DNA of 64,000 nucleotides, from NCBI GenBank assembly GCA_027625915.1, contig JANTQA010000048.1:5791001-5855000 (forward strand), read 5' to 3'. Below are positions 37,479-47,146 of this stretch, piece after piece (within the stretch, counting starts at the first letter, position 1; every line of letters starts with the position of its first letter). Origin of the DNA: Anaeramoeba flamelloides. Taxonomy: Eukaryota > Metamonada > Anaeramoebidae. The position numbers and the translations under genes are program-made. The notes under the pieces were generated by a model. The model worked only from the letters and a program-made list of their open reading frames with translations. It had not been told where the DNA came from and did not search any database.

Positions 37479-38766
37479 CTTAAAAATTGAAAAACTCAAA
37501 TTCTTAGGTTCCTCATTGAGAAAAACAAGAATGTTTGTTTTGATCTTCTACTGGTATTTGTCTAATAAATAGGAAACAATTTTCACTTCATTTTCCATAC
37601 TTTTCTTTTAGAAATCAAGACCTCAAACAAAGTATGTTGGTATTTGTGATCTCTATTTGAAAAAGCAAATGAAAATGAAGTGAAAATTTTTCACATTTAT
37701 TAAACAAATATCAAGATCAAAGATCGAATAGAATTCTAATAGAAATCAATATGATTTCTCAACAATCATTTCCATGATTTCGATGACCTTAGAATAACAC
37801 ATTTTTACTAAGTGACTATTGATCTTGCAATAAAACAAATTTTTGTAACGGAATTATGTGTCAAAAAAAATTTAGAAAAAATGAAAAAAAACAAAAAAAA
37901 AATAAGATTGCAATTTTGAAAATTTCCAAAATAAAATTTTTTCTTCTAATATCTATTCAAACCCTTTAAACACGTGCATTTCTCATTACAACTGGGCCTC
38001 TTTGACTGAAAAATAGTTTATTATTTTTTGAAAAAACTTTTCTAATTTGATCCTTCATTTTCATATTTCTTTTTTGACAAGCTGAACTTGAAGAAACCAA
38101 TACCATACTTACTTATTGTTAATGGATCTTTTCTTTGATCATTTAATGTGTAGGTCTTCTATAAAAAAGAAACAAGGCTTTTTATTTTGAAGCAACAGGT
38201 TTTTCTTTGCTGAAATGTGTTATTTTGACAACAGAAAGAATGAAAAAAAACAAAAATAAAACAATTCTACTGAACCAAAATTTACCTGAACTATTTAGCC
38301 CATTAGCATAAAGTTTGTTTCCTTGACAAACATAATAACTGTTGTCTTTGTTCATATTAATTGATTCTACAGATAAATTCTGTTTTTCAAAATAGTCAAC
38401 AAGTTTCAGTTGTTCAATTTTGCTTGGTTTAGTATTTGACGAAGTGACAGAGATTGGGGATTTTACTTCTCGAGGGTCCAAAGAATAAACTTTGCCTAAT
38501 TTTGTTAAAACCAAATAAGTTACGTTACTTGATCGTATATCTTTTATTTCTGCGATTGTAGATGTAAATTGTTTGTTTTTGGTCAACAAAACAAGCTCAT
38601 TATTCTGTTTTAGAATTAGGAACGTATCCATTGTTGTAACTACCTTTTTGACTTTTTGTATCTTTTCAATTGGTACCCAACGAGAAAGGTGATTGTCCCC
38701 CATTTTTTCAAAGGGTTTTCTCCCATTAGAATAAATTTCGCTTGTTTGTTTCTTTTGGTTTTTCAT
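35043..38766 (-). CDS. RCC1-repeat / BTB-domain protein, two exons
   Basis: Exons 38766-38286 and 36355-35043 join in phase to 598 codons (597 aa): NGLNSSG continues into QIGFDENPQILP. Residues about 30-350 are RCC1-type propeller repeats (TYLVLTKLGKVYSLD, NKLYANGLNSSGQIG, DTVFATGWNYWGQLS, FHTVLLTKDGKLYSTG, THSIVLTDKNELYGWG). Two BTB/POZ-like regions follow. The first (about 370-452: FTDHLFLEKYPIHKILIE...SFLEWIYVD) is degenerate; the second (about 462-592: DFTLLSK...IPVHKFILIARSGLFRDLF...LIKFFYTN) is clearer, with an acidic Asp run inside. BTB domains dimerise and often recruit cullin-3 ligases; RCC1 propellers bind varied partners. The true partner here is unknown. The 1930-nt intron (38285-36356) is mostly mobile-element sequence. 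Confidence 0.9.
36598..38008. mobile_element. Family A inverted-repeat element, copy 1, in RCC1/BTB intron
   Basis: The left end GTCAAAGAACCCAGT and the right end ACTGGGCCTCTTTGACTG are inverted repeats; similarity of the arms extends about 300 bp inward (AAAGGGTTTGAAT, TTTGACACATAATTC, TTGCAAGAT). About 37475-38008 is nearly the same as 48150-48686. It includes an AT microsatellite (about 37447-37474). No transposase is encoded. Confidence 0.75.
38040..38245 (-). repeat. Repeat family B, partial copy in RCC1/BTB intron
   Basis: Reverse-orientation half copy: TTTGATCCTTCATTTT, AGAAACCAATACCATACTT, ATGTGTAGGTCTTCTATA and TGTGTTATTTTGACAAC. It begins about 40 nt inside the intron from the exon 1 donor. 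Confidence 0.65.
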
Positions 38767-39114
38767 TCAGAAGTTTTGTAAGGGATGTGTTATTTTGAAG
38801 ATGAAATATTAAAAATGATTTTCAGAATTGATCAAACACTACATACAATACCTTGACTTCGATAAAGCTTTCAGCCTTTTCAATCTTTCAAACATTTTCT
38901 TCCAATTTACAAGCCTTTCAAAGCCTTTCCTAACTTTTAAAGTGGATATGCGTTTCAAAAGTGATAAGTTTTGTAAAAGTCTGAAATTTTTTGTATTGAA
39001 ATGAGAAAATATTTCATAACTTTAGAAGAAGAGATTTCTCTATTTAAAAAATGTTTATGCCTTCTTCATTTTCACTTGGTAGCCAAGACAGAGTTTAAAA
39101 ATTATATTGGGGTT

Positions 39115-39850
39115 GTTTAAAGGACTTGTCGCTCTTCTATATTTGTATTCCCAAAGGTAATAGAGTAATTATTTACACAAGGGTGCAATTGAGCCTGATA
39201 TGCCACTTCATTTATCAACTTAAGAGAGACGAGTTATCATTTTTAAATGAATTCATTTTTAATAGGGGTTCATTTTTACCAATTAAATTCCAGTTAAAAG
39301 ATCTAATCCTTTTTTGTTGAGTTTTTGGATCAAAATTGGAAAAATAAAAATTTGTAAAAAAATTAAATTTTGAAGAAATATCACTTTTAGTAATTTCTGA
39401 GAGTCTTTATGAACACTAACAATGTACCTGTAATCTTATTTTAAAAATAAAAAAAAAATATATCGAATATTGAATTAACGAAAATCTAAAAAATTAAATC
39501 ATATTTTTACAAATATTTATTAAATTTCTTGTAATATAAAATATTAGGACAATATTCTCTTTCAAATATTCAGAGTACAAACAAGGAACACTGATTATTA
39601 AAATCAGATATTTGACAATATCTGTATTTTTTTTTATTAGAATTATTGATTTGAATTTGTTTTATAAGTTTGAAAATCTTTTAAAAAATTAAGAAATAAT
39701 TGTAAAGTCAATTGATAAAATTAATCTTTGGGTTGTTAATGGCTTACTAAAAGAATCAAGATTGGGATATTAATTATTGATTATAAATAATCAAATTAAA
39801 AAGTATTTCTTTAGATTTTAAGTTGAATTTTCCAAGTTCTAAAAAAGTAT
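39115..39850 (+). repeat. Long diverged dispersed repeat family K, copy 2
   Basis: Collinear with 7590-8345 in the same orientation: CAACTTAAGAGAGACGAG, TACAAACAAGGAACACT, ATTTGACAATATCTG, TTATTAGAATTATTGATTTG and ATCAAGATTGGGATATTAA. Diverged and without a plausible ORF. Confidence 0.55.
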
Positions 39851-40927
39851 TTTGTGAGAATTTTTAATTTGATTTTTTGGATTTTTTTTCTCATATTTTT
39901 TTATTCAATAAAAAGAAAAAATTGATATATACTGTTCTTTGAATCAAATTATATTTTTTAGAAGTTTAAAATAATTATTTTTTTTTATACTGAGCTATTT
40001 TGGAATTTAGTGATTTTATTTTTTAAGGCATATTTTTGGACACTTCCTTTACAAACAATAAGATTTCAATCTTCTTGAAAAGAAAATATTTTTTTTTTTA
40101 AATAATTTAGAAATCTGTTGAATTTTGAACTTTTTCAAAAATATAAAAAATGGATCAAACATTTTAAAAACAATAATTCATTTTGGAAAAAACCTCAAAA
40201 GTGAGTTTGGTTTTGTAAATAATCATGTATTTGCCCCCTTTTTCAATTTCAAGATGTGGTAATTTTTTTTGTATTTGGTATTAAATTTACTTGAAGAATT
40301 TTCTTAATTTACTAGTCTCTTAATTGAAAATCCTGATAAATGTTATAAAATTTTTGCTTAATTTTTCTTTTTGGAAATTTTTTTTACCTTAAAAATGAAT
40401 AAGCATTTTATTGATTAAAATGTTAAGACACTTTATTAAATTTTTTCTTGTCCAGAATATTCTTTGTCAAGATCTATTTAAAGAGTTTAGTTAATAGATT
40501 TTAGAAATTAAACTCAAATTATTTTAAAATTTTTTTGAAATTTATTATATGTAAAAAATAAGTATTCTCCAAAAAATGAAAATGATCTATATATATTTTC
40601 ATTTTATTTTTAGACAATAACTTTTATATTTTTAAATTTAAATTCATAAAAAAAAAAAGTTGTGAAATAGAAAAGATGAATTTAGAGGGATTTACATTGA
40701 GAATTGGAAGGAACTTATTCGATTTTATAAATCTTGAAAAAAGAAAATTATTGAAACACTTTTCAAAAAAAAAAAGCAAATACACTTTTCTATACATACT
40801 GGAATTCTTATTACCAAAAAAAAACAATTTTACAAACCTAAATTGAAATTAAACAATTCTTTTTTTATGAAACGGGTTTTTGGATTTCTCTTTTTTGTTA
40901 TTTTCTTCTACATAGGAAAAAAAAGAT

Positions 40928-41106
40928 ATAAAATAAAATCCCGATACTTACCAGACCCAAAGATATAAATATTTTTTTTTCTGGGGTATATTTGTAATTT
41001 TTAAAACTCACTTAAAAACCAATAATCTCAAAAGGTAAATATCATTTGAAAAATTAACTACCAAATCCCCGGTTTCTGCTAAAGATTTGATTTTTTTCAA
41101 GATCAT
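40928..41106 (-). pseudogene. Weak RCC1-like coding fragment
   Basis: On the minus strand an ATG at 41106 opens a 32-codon frame (MILKKIKSLAETGDLVVNF...). About 90 bases further on, just before a strong donor (G then GTAAGTATC), the sequence reads NIYIFGSG, typical of an RCC1 repeat edge. No continuing exon was found, since the next acceptor leads quickly to a stop. Probably a decayed fragment or coincidence. Confidence 0.2.
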
Positions 41107-41518
41107 ATCATTTTTAAATAAAAAAAAAAACTGTTTTCCTTCCCCAGTTTAACTTTGATAAAAAATGTTTTCATTCTTTTAAAATTCAAAATATTGAAGG
41201 TATTTTTTCCAAAAAAAATATCTAAAACAAAACGAATACCTTATTATGTTTCTTAAAAGTATATTATCTCAATGCTTTTCTTTTTTCAATAAAAATCTAT
41301 TTTAGATAAATATAACATGATCAAAAAATTGATATCTAATTTTTTTGACTTTTTAAAATCAAAAATTTATATTAGCATGCTTAATTCAATTTCAAATTAC
41401 AATATTTTTTTTTTAGTTTCTCAAATAAAATAAAACCATTTCAGTTTATTACCGTAGTTATTTTTTTTTTAGGTTAGTTCCTTGGTTAAACATTTGCATT
41501 TATTTTTTACGATCTTAA

Positions 41519-41701
41519 ATGCAAACGAAAATTATTTTCAGTTTTATTTGTAAAAGTAAAAAAAATAATAAAATTATTATAAAATGTACTAATAATATGA
41601 AAAAATCAAATTGGAAATTTCAAGATGATGATACTATTTGTTACATTAATAATAAAGTTTATTTACAATATAACCAATATCCAAAAACTTCATATTCTTG
41701 A
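41519..41701 (+). CDS. Unidentified 60-residue ORF
   Basis: ATG to TGA. Composition is more protein-like than neighbouring frames, with Trp, Asp, Cys and Tyr (SNWKFQDDDTICYINNKVY near the C-terminus). No family recognised, no partner exon found. It could be a small gene, an isolated exon or chance. Confidence 0.2.
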   Translation: MQTKIIFSFICKSKKNNKIIIKCTNNMKKSNWKFQDDDTICYINNKVYLQYNQYPKTSYS

Positions 41702-42548
41702 GCATATTGTATTTATTGATCTTCGAAGTAAAACTTTTTTTAAAAGTCTCATGTTGGGAAAAAAAGGATTTTTTTGACAGATAAAAAATTACAAACAAAT
41801 GTATCGAATAATGAATTTAAGATTAATTCAGCTTTGGAGATATTAACTAGAATATATAATAACGTATAGTTATAAAAACACTTTACTGGTCTGAAAAAAT
41901 GTATGTATAGAAGAATAATAATGGGTAATAAATATTTTGTCTTAAGGGAGTAGCCACGTAAAGAAAAATTTTTCACTTTTTTTGTAATTCTGAAGTGGAT
42001 CAGAAAATAACATTTTTACTCTTTGGTTGTACCTCATTGATTTTTATTATTTAAAGTGCTTCATTCATTATATTTTTTAAATTGTTTTTTCAAAGTCTCA
42101 AAGAAATTGCTACCATATAATGTTGAGTTGAATTGCTTAAAATAGTGTTTTGAATGTTGAGTGATTTATATTTTGTACTTATCTCAACATTCTATTTTGG
42201 AATTTAATTTTTTCTTTTGTTATTTTTTCATCATTTTTGAGATTTTTTTAATCCTGACAAGATAAAGCAATTAGAAATATTTTAATATTAGTGGCATTTG
42301 GGATTAATGGATTTTGTTTAAAAAGAACAACAACATTACAATTGAGAGAATTATGAAAGGAAACATGAATGGGACTTAAATAGCTAGAACATTCCAAAAA
42401 AAGAATAATTAAGTCAAATTATTACTTGTTCGGATTTTAAATCGTTGGGTTTAGTGGAATTGGAGAAGTGAATATGATTATATGTTATCAAAGTTTAAAC
42501 TACAAAATAGCTACAAGTTTTATTCAAAGAATCTGAAATTATCTTCTC

Positions 42549-43115
42549 CCAAAAAAAAAACTAAACCCCATTCCAAAAATTTGGACACATCTAAAATGAA
42601 AAATAGGAAAACAAAAACTCAATTCATTATATTTTTCCAAACCTAATATAAAACCAGATTTAAGTAACATAGTATTAATGGTTTTTTAAGTAATCATTTT
42701 CATCCAAATATAAGAAAACAATATAAAATAAAAAATCAAAACAAGTGTGTCCAAAATAAAGGAAACGAGCTGAAATGAAAGAGTTTGAACAAAAAATATA
42801 TTGGTAGATTTGTTAAAATTACACCAACAATGGTTGATCGATCAAATGATAAGATACCATGCACCGGTTGTATGTGGATTTTTCAATTTAAGAAACTCAA
42901 CTGTAACCTTCTATCCACTATCGATTAAAAAATTTTCCAGATCTAACTAAACCGATTAAGTAACTGAAAAAAAGAAAATGAAAACAAAAACAAAAAAGAC
43001 AAAAAATGAAATAGTTTGTTGAATTAAAATTAATTTCCAATTGGATGTAAATCATGTTATTGTTATTTTTCCAACTGTTTAAACTGTGTCCAAATTAATG
43101 GAATTAAGTTTATTT
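42549..43115 (+). mobile_element. Family C element, copy 4
   Basis: Terminal inverted repeats: left CCATTCCAAAAATTTGGACACA, shown here only in its core, and right TGTGTCCAAATTAATGGAAT. The internal GGTTGATCGATCAAATGATAAG matches copies 1 and 2. About 565 bp, no ORF. The TTTGGACACA-type ends resemble those of Tc1/mariner relatives, but no target duplication is clear. Confidence 0.7.
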
Positions 43116-43309
43116 TCATAAAAAAATAATAATAAAAAAAAAACTATTTTATCAATATAATCTCTTTTGTTTTTATTGTTGAACATTACTAAAAAAAAAA
43201 TATCAAATAATTTTTTTAAAAAAAATTTTAGAGAATCTACGATCACACGCTACTAAAATAAAATGTTCTTATCTCATCTCTCTCAAATTTTTATCATGTC
43301 TTAAGGTGT

Positions 43310-43970
43310 AGCTACCCCCGTTAAGGTTTTCCCAAATCTAAAAGAATCAAGATGAAATCTTTTAATTTTATTCTTTCATTTAAAATTCTAGAAAATCTAA
43401 CAAAATTGTCCGTCAAATGTCGTAGAGTATCATACTTTTTTTAATTTAAAAGTCCTAAGCGTAGTACAAAGGCAAAAAATGGCCATATTTTTTTAAGTAG
43501 GTTCTTCGGAATATCTAAAAGTAATATTTTTGAACAAAATATACGGCGAGGTTACAATAGTAATCATTTTTAAATTTCTTGCTAGGTTTTTTTTTATGTG
43601 TTTTTTCAAAAAGGAGCTGGAAAAAAAATGTCAAAAAAAAATGTAACTTATATTGCTATTATATTAGTATCAGGGTGTTAAAATAGAAAAAAAAATACAG
43701 TGCTTTTTTTGGTTTTTTCTGTTTTGTCCGAAAAATCTATTAATTTTTTAAATAAACATAAAATTAAGCAAAACAAATAATTATTTTCGAGTATTCGAAA
43801 GAATTAAGATTAGATCTTTGATTATACTCTACGTTTTAAATTCGGGAAAACCTATCAAAATTATCCGCTAAGTGCTATAGGGTGCCTTAGAGTGTCTATC
43901 TTTTCCAAAATTCAAAATAATAGAGAAAAATCTTTGATTTTACTCAATTCTTTTTGAATTCTAAAAAAGC
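43310..43970. repeat. Cluster of related short repeats, with family H copy 2
   Basis: Two segments (about 43318-43460 and 43790-43960) share AAGAATnAAGATnAnATCTTT, AAATTCnnGAAAA and nGTCAAATGTCGTAGAGTATC-like blocks (second form: GCTATAGGGTGCC). Between them, 43505-43690 is the reverse complement of 6060-6262. No coding sequence. Confidence 0.5.
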
Positions 43971-44809
43971 AAACCGCTTTTTTTTTTTAAGTTGAGAATA
44001 AACCGAAAATTTAAAAAAAAATCGGTTTATTTCCAAAATCAAGAAAACCTCATTAAAAAATATCAAAAAACAATATTTCTATCAATTTAAAACAAAAAAA
44101 ATTCTTTCTAAATCAAAATAAATGTTTATTTATTTGAAATATTCATTAAATTCAAAATATTTCTGAAACAAAATAAAATGAACTCTTAACTGTGAAAAAA
44201 AAATTAGTCAAATTTTTTAACAAATAAATTTGTAAAAAATCAAATTATAAAAATCTAAGTTTCAACCAATTTTAAAATATCTTCAAAAATAATTTCTGAT
44301 CAAAGATCTCTTATTAATCAATAGTATTTATTATAAGTGAAGTTATCAAAAAGCGAAAAATTAGCAAATGTTAATTTTTTTTGTAAAATTTTTTCAGGAT
44401 CACTATATCATTTCAAATTCAGAATTACTTCAAAGATAATAAAAAAAAAAAAATAAAAAAAAAATCAATATCAAACAAAAAGAAAAGACTTTTAAGAAAA
44501 GCGACTAATTATTAGTATAACAGAAAATAAAATAGTCTATTACTTATTTACAAATATTTCAAATTGTGAATATAAAAAATTAAAAGGTCAAAAACAAGTT
44601 AATTAAATAGAAAAAAAAAAAAAAAATCAATTTTTATAATCTACCAGTTATTTAAATTTCCAATTTGAAAGAGATTGTAAATAATATACTAGACTCTAAA
44701 TTTTATAAAAAAACACAAAAGAAAAAAAAAAAAAAAGGGGGGGAACTTAAAAAAAAAAAAGAGGGTTAAAAGAAGGATCTTAATGAATGTAACGCTTCAA
44801 TAAATAAAA

Positions 44810-47146
44810 TCATTTTTTTTTAATGATAGTTTCCTCTTCAGAAAATCTTTTCAAGTCTGATCTTTCTGTATTGACTGAACTTAGGCATTGTATAGCGAGT
44901 GTTAAAGGATCTATATTTAAAGAGTTCAATTGGTTTCTTTCTTTTAGCATGTTCATATTTGAAATAAAATCTTTGAGAAAATTTAAGCTATGGTCTGCTA
45001 ATAATAAAAAAGCAATTGAATTGGCTTTTTCATAACCTGAAGTCTTTAAAAATTTCAATACCCCTGCCTTCCAGCTTTCCTCCATTTCCTTTTCTTCTTC
45101 GCAGACGTCTTTGTTTGCAATTAATTTTAAAGAATTGAGAGATAAGTCTTCAAGTTTTATCTCATTGCCATTAATTAATTCTTTGCCCTTTTCTGTTTCT
45201 GTTTCTGTTTCTGTTTTTGTTACTGTTTCTGTTTCAATTTCCATTTTAATTTGATTATTCGGTTGATTAACATTTTGATTTTCATATAAATTTGTATTGT
45301 TATTAATATTTACATTTACATTTACATTAACATTTGGTGTTTGGTTTGTATTTTGGTTTAGATTCACATTTGAATTTTGATTTTGAATTTGATTTTGATT
45401 TTGATTTTGAATTTGATTTTGAATTTGAATTTGATTTTGGTTTTGATTGTTTATTATAGATTGCTTTTCCAATTCTTTATTTCTTTTAATATTTATATCA
45501 AATTGTTTATAATCAAACAGATCATGCTTAAATAATCTTGGTAATGGTGGCTGGAATTGAAGCGGTCCTTGGATCAAATATTTTTTCCGATTGGTGTTTT
45601 CTGTTATGGCTTCTTGTTCCTCAAATTTTAAAGATAGCTGGACTGCCAAAAATAATTTTTCCTTTAACCTGTTTTCCTTTTCAATTTTGAGCATTGTTTC
45701 ATCAATTCTATCAGAAACGGTTTGTTTTTTTCTTTCATTATCGCTTCCCATTTCCTCTTCCATTTCCTTTTCTTTTTCGTCTCCCTTTTCTTTTTCCTCT
45801 TTCTTTTCTTCATTTGTATCTTGGTCTTCATAGGATTCTTTGATTATTGATGAAATAATTTTTTCAGATACGTCGTTTGATGTAACGTCTTCCATATTGC
45901 TTTCTAATTTTCTTAGCGATTTCTCAAATCCGAATATTTCCTTTGGGGTCATTTTAGAAAAGACTCCGCTATTCATACCCAATTGATTAAATCTTAAAAA
46001 GCCCTTCTCGATTTTCAAATTTGGGACACTTAATAATAGTTGATTCATTTTTGATTCCATTTCTAAGGCATTGACTAAAAAGGGTTTTGAATCAGGATGT
46101 GTATTATATGTTCGACAATTTTGGATCATCAAGTTAAAATCCGAAGAAAATTTCTTTTTTGATTCATATTTTAAATTTTTTAATTTGCTTTCGATTTTCT
46201 TAAGATACATTGGTTTCTTAATCACAAGATCATAGCCTGGTGCAATAAGGTTTGTCACCTTTTCAATAAAAATGTAAAAATGCGGATCATAATTACTGAT
46301 CTCAACAAAAGCATTCCAAAGTGCGGTGTATAATTGCTTCACGATCTGGTTGGGATGGTTCACCCAGATCAATTCAGATTGGTTAATATAAAAAGGTATT
46401 CGGTACAACTGATAATTAATTCCCATGTTTTGATGAGAGTTTGGATTTGTTGTGCTGCCATTTGGAAGAGGCTTTGAATTTTTGTTAAGCCCCATATTCA
46501 CATCTTGGCTGGTGTTCAAAGTGCTTGTGTTTGGATTCATATTGGTGTTTGAATTTGGGTTCACGTTGGTGTTTGGATTTGGATTTAAAGTGTTTGTGTT
46601 GAGATCTAAGTTGCTGTTGTTTAGGTTTGTATTGATGCTGTCAAGACTATTTAAATTACTGGTCAGGTTTGTTGATTCTTCGGGCATCATATTCGAATCC
46701 AAACCAACAGACATGGAATCCAATTCGCCTATTGACTCCAGGTTGTCTAATTCTAAATAATTCACAGTGTCACCAAAGGTTTCATAATTTAAACTATTGT
46801 CGTTGGTAAATGACAGCAGCGAATTGTCGTTTGTTTGTAACTTTAATTTCTCTTCCTCGATCAATTCTTCGTTCAAGGGCGGATCGCTATGCAACAAATA
46901 ATACCTTCCTTGGTTTTGCAAATTGTTATACAACAATTGCCCACTTACTTGACGTGAAGTGTACGTCCGAAGATGATAAAACAAATACTTTGCTGTTTCA
47001 TCTTCCTTTCTTTTCTCATACAATTCTTCAAAGTTTTGTTCACTTTCTAGGGCTTTTGCCAACACTCCTTTTTCTTTGTTGGTCAATGTTTTGAGAAACG
47101 TGTCATCTTTAAAAGTAGATTTACTTGTTTCATATAATCTTTTCAT
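44810..47146 (-). CDS. SPT7: Spt7-like SAGA subunit (bromodomain + histone fold)
   Basis: Single-exon protein of 778 aa. Residues 1-110 are a charged helical region. Residues 140-245 are Asn/Ser/Thr/Leu repeats of the NPNTN type. Residues about 285-375 are a bromodomain (VIKKPMYLKKIESKLKNL, CRTYNTHPDS) whose acetyl-lysine-binding Asn is Asn348, followed by LLLSVPNLKIEKG, like the MIPNI... segment after the Spt7 bromodomain. An acidic Lys/Glu part (440-475) and Gln/Asn repeats (565-632) come next. About 680-760 (SWKAGVLKFLKTSGYEKANSIAFLLLADHSLNFL in shorter pieces) looks like a BTP-type histone fold. Bromodomain plus C-terminal histone fold is the layout of yeast Spt7, a scaffold of the SAGA coactivator. 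The low-complexity insertions are much like those in neighbouring genes. Confidence 0.82.
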   Translation of the reverse strand: MKRLYETSKSTFKDDTFLKTLTNKEKGVLAKALESEQNFEELYEKRKEDETAKYLFYHLRTYTSRQVSGQLLYNNLQNQGRYYLLHSDPPLNEELIEEEKLKLQTNDNSLLSFTNDNSLNYETFGDTVNYLELDNLESIGELDSMSVGLDSNMMPEESTNLTSNLNSLDSINTNLNNSNLDLNTNTLNPNPNTNVNPNSNTNMNPNTSTLNTSQDVNMGLNKNSKPLPNGSTTNPNSHQNMGINYQLYRIPFYINQSELIWVNHPNQIVKQLYTALWNAFVEISNYDPHFYIFIEKVTNLIAPGYDLVIKKPMYLKKIESKLKNLKYESKKKFSSDFNLMIQNCRTYNTHPDSKPFLVNALEMESKMNQLLLSVPNLKIEKGFLRFNQLGMNSGVFSKMTPKEIFGFEKSLRKLESNMEDVTSNDVSEKIISSIIKESYEDQDTNEEKKEEKEKGDEKEKEMEEEMGSDNERKKQTVSDRIDETMLKIEKENRLKEKLFLAVQLSLKFEEQEAITENTNRKKYLIQGPLQFQPPLPRLFKHDLFDYKQFDINIKRNKELEKQSIINNQNQNQIQIQNQIQNQNQNQIQNQNSNVNLNQNTNQTPNVNVNVNVNINNNTNLYENQNVNQPNNQIKMEIETETVTKTETETETEKGKELINGNEIKLEDLSLNSLKLIANKDVCEEEKEMEESWKAGVLKFLKTSGYEKANSIAFLLLADHSLNFLKDFISNMNMLKERNQLNSLNIDPLTLAIQCLSSVNTERSDLKRFSEEETIIKKK

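Larger units (their letters stand above)
38767..44809. other. Intergenic region with repeats
   Basis: Six kilobases between the promoters of the RCC1/BTB gene and the 3' end of the Spt7-like gene. Holds the second family K repeat (39115-39850), weak RCC1-like pieces (40928-41106), a 60-aa unidentified ORF (41519-41701), family C copy 4 (42549-43115), and a repeat cluster (43310-43970) including family H copy 2. A G7 run (about 44739) stands in poly-A just 3' of the Spt7-like gene. Confidence 0.6.
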
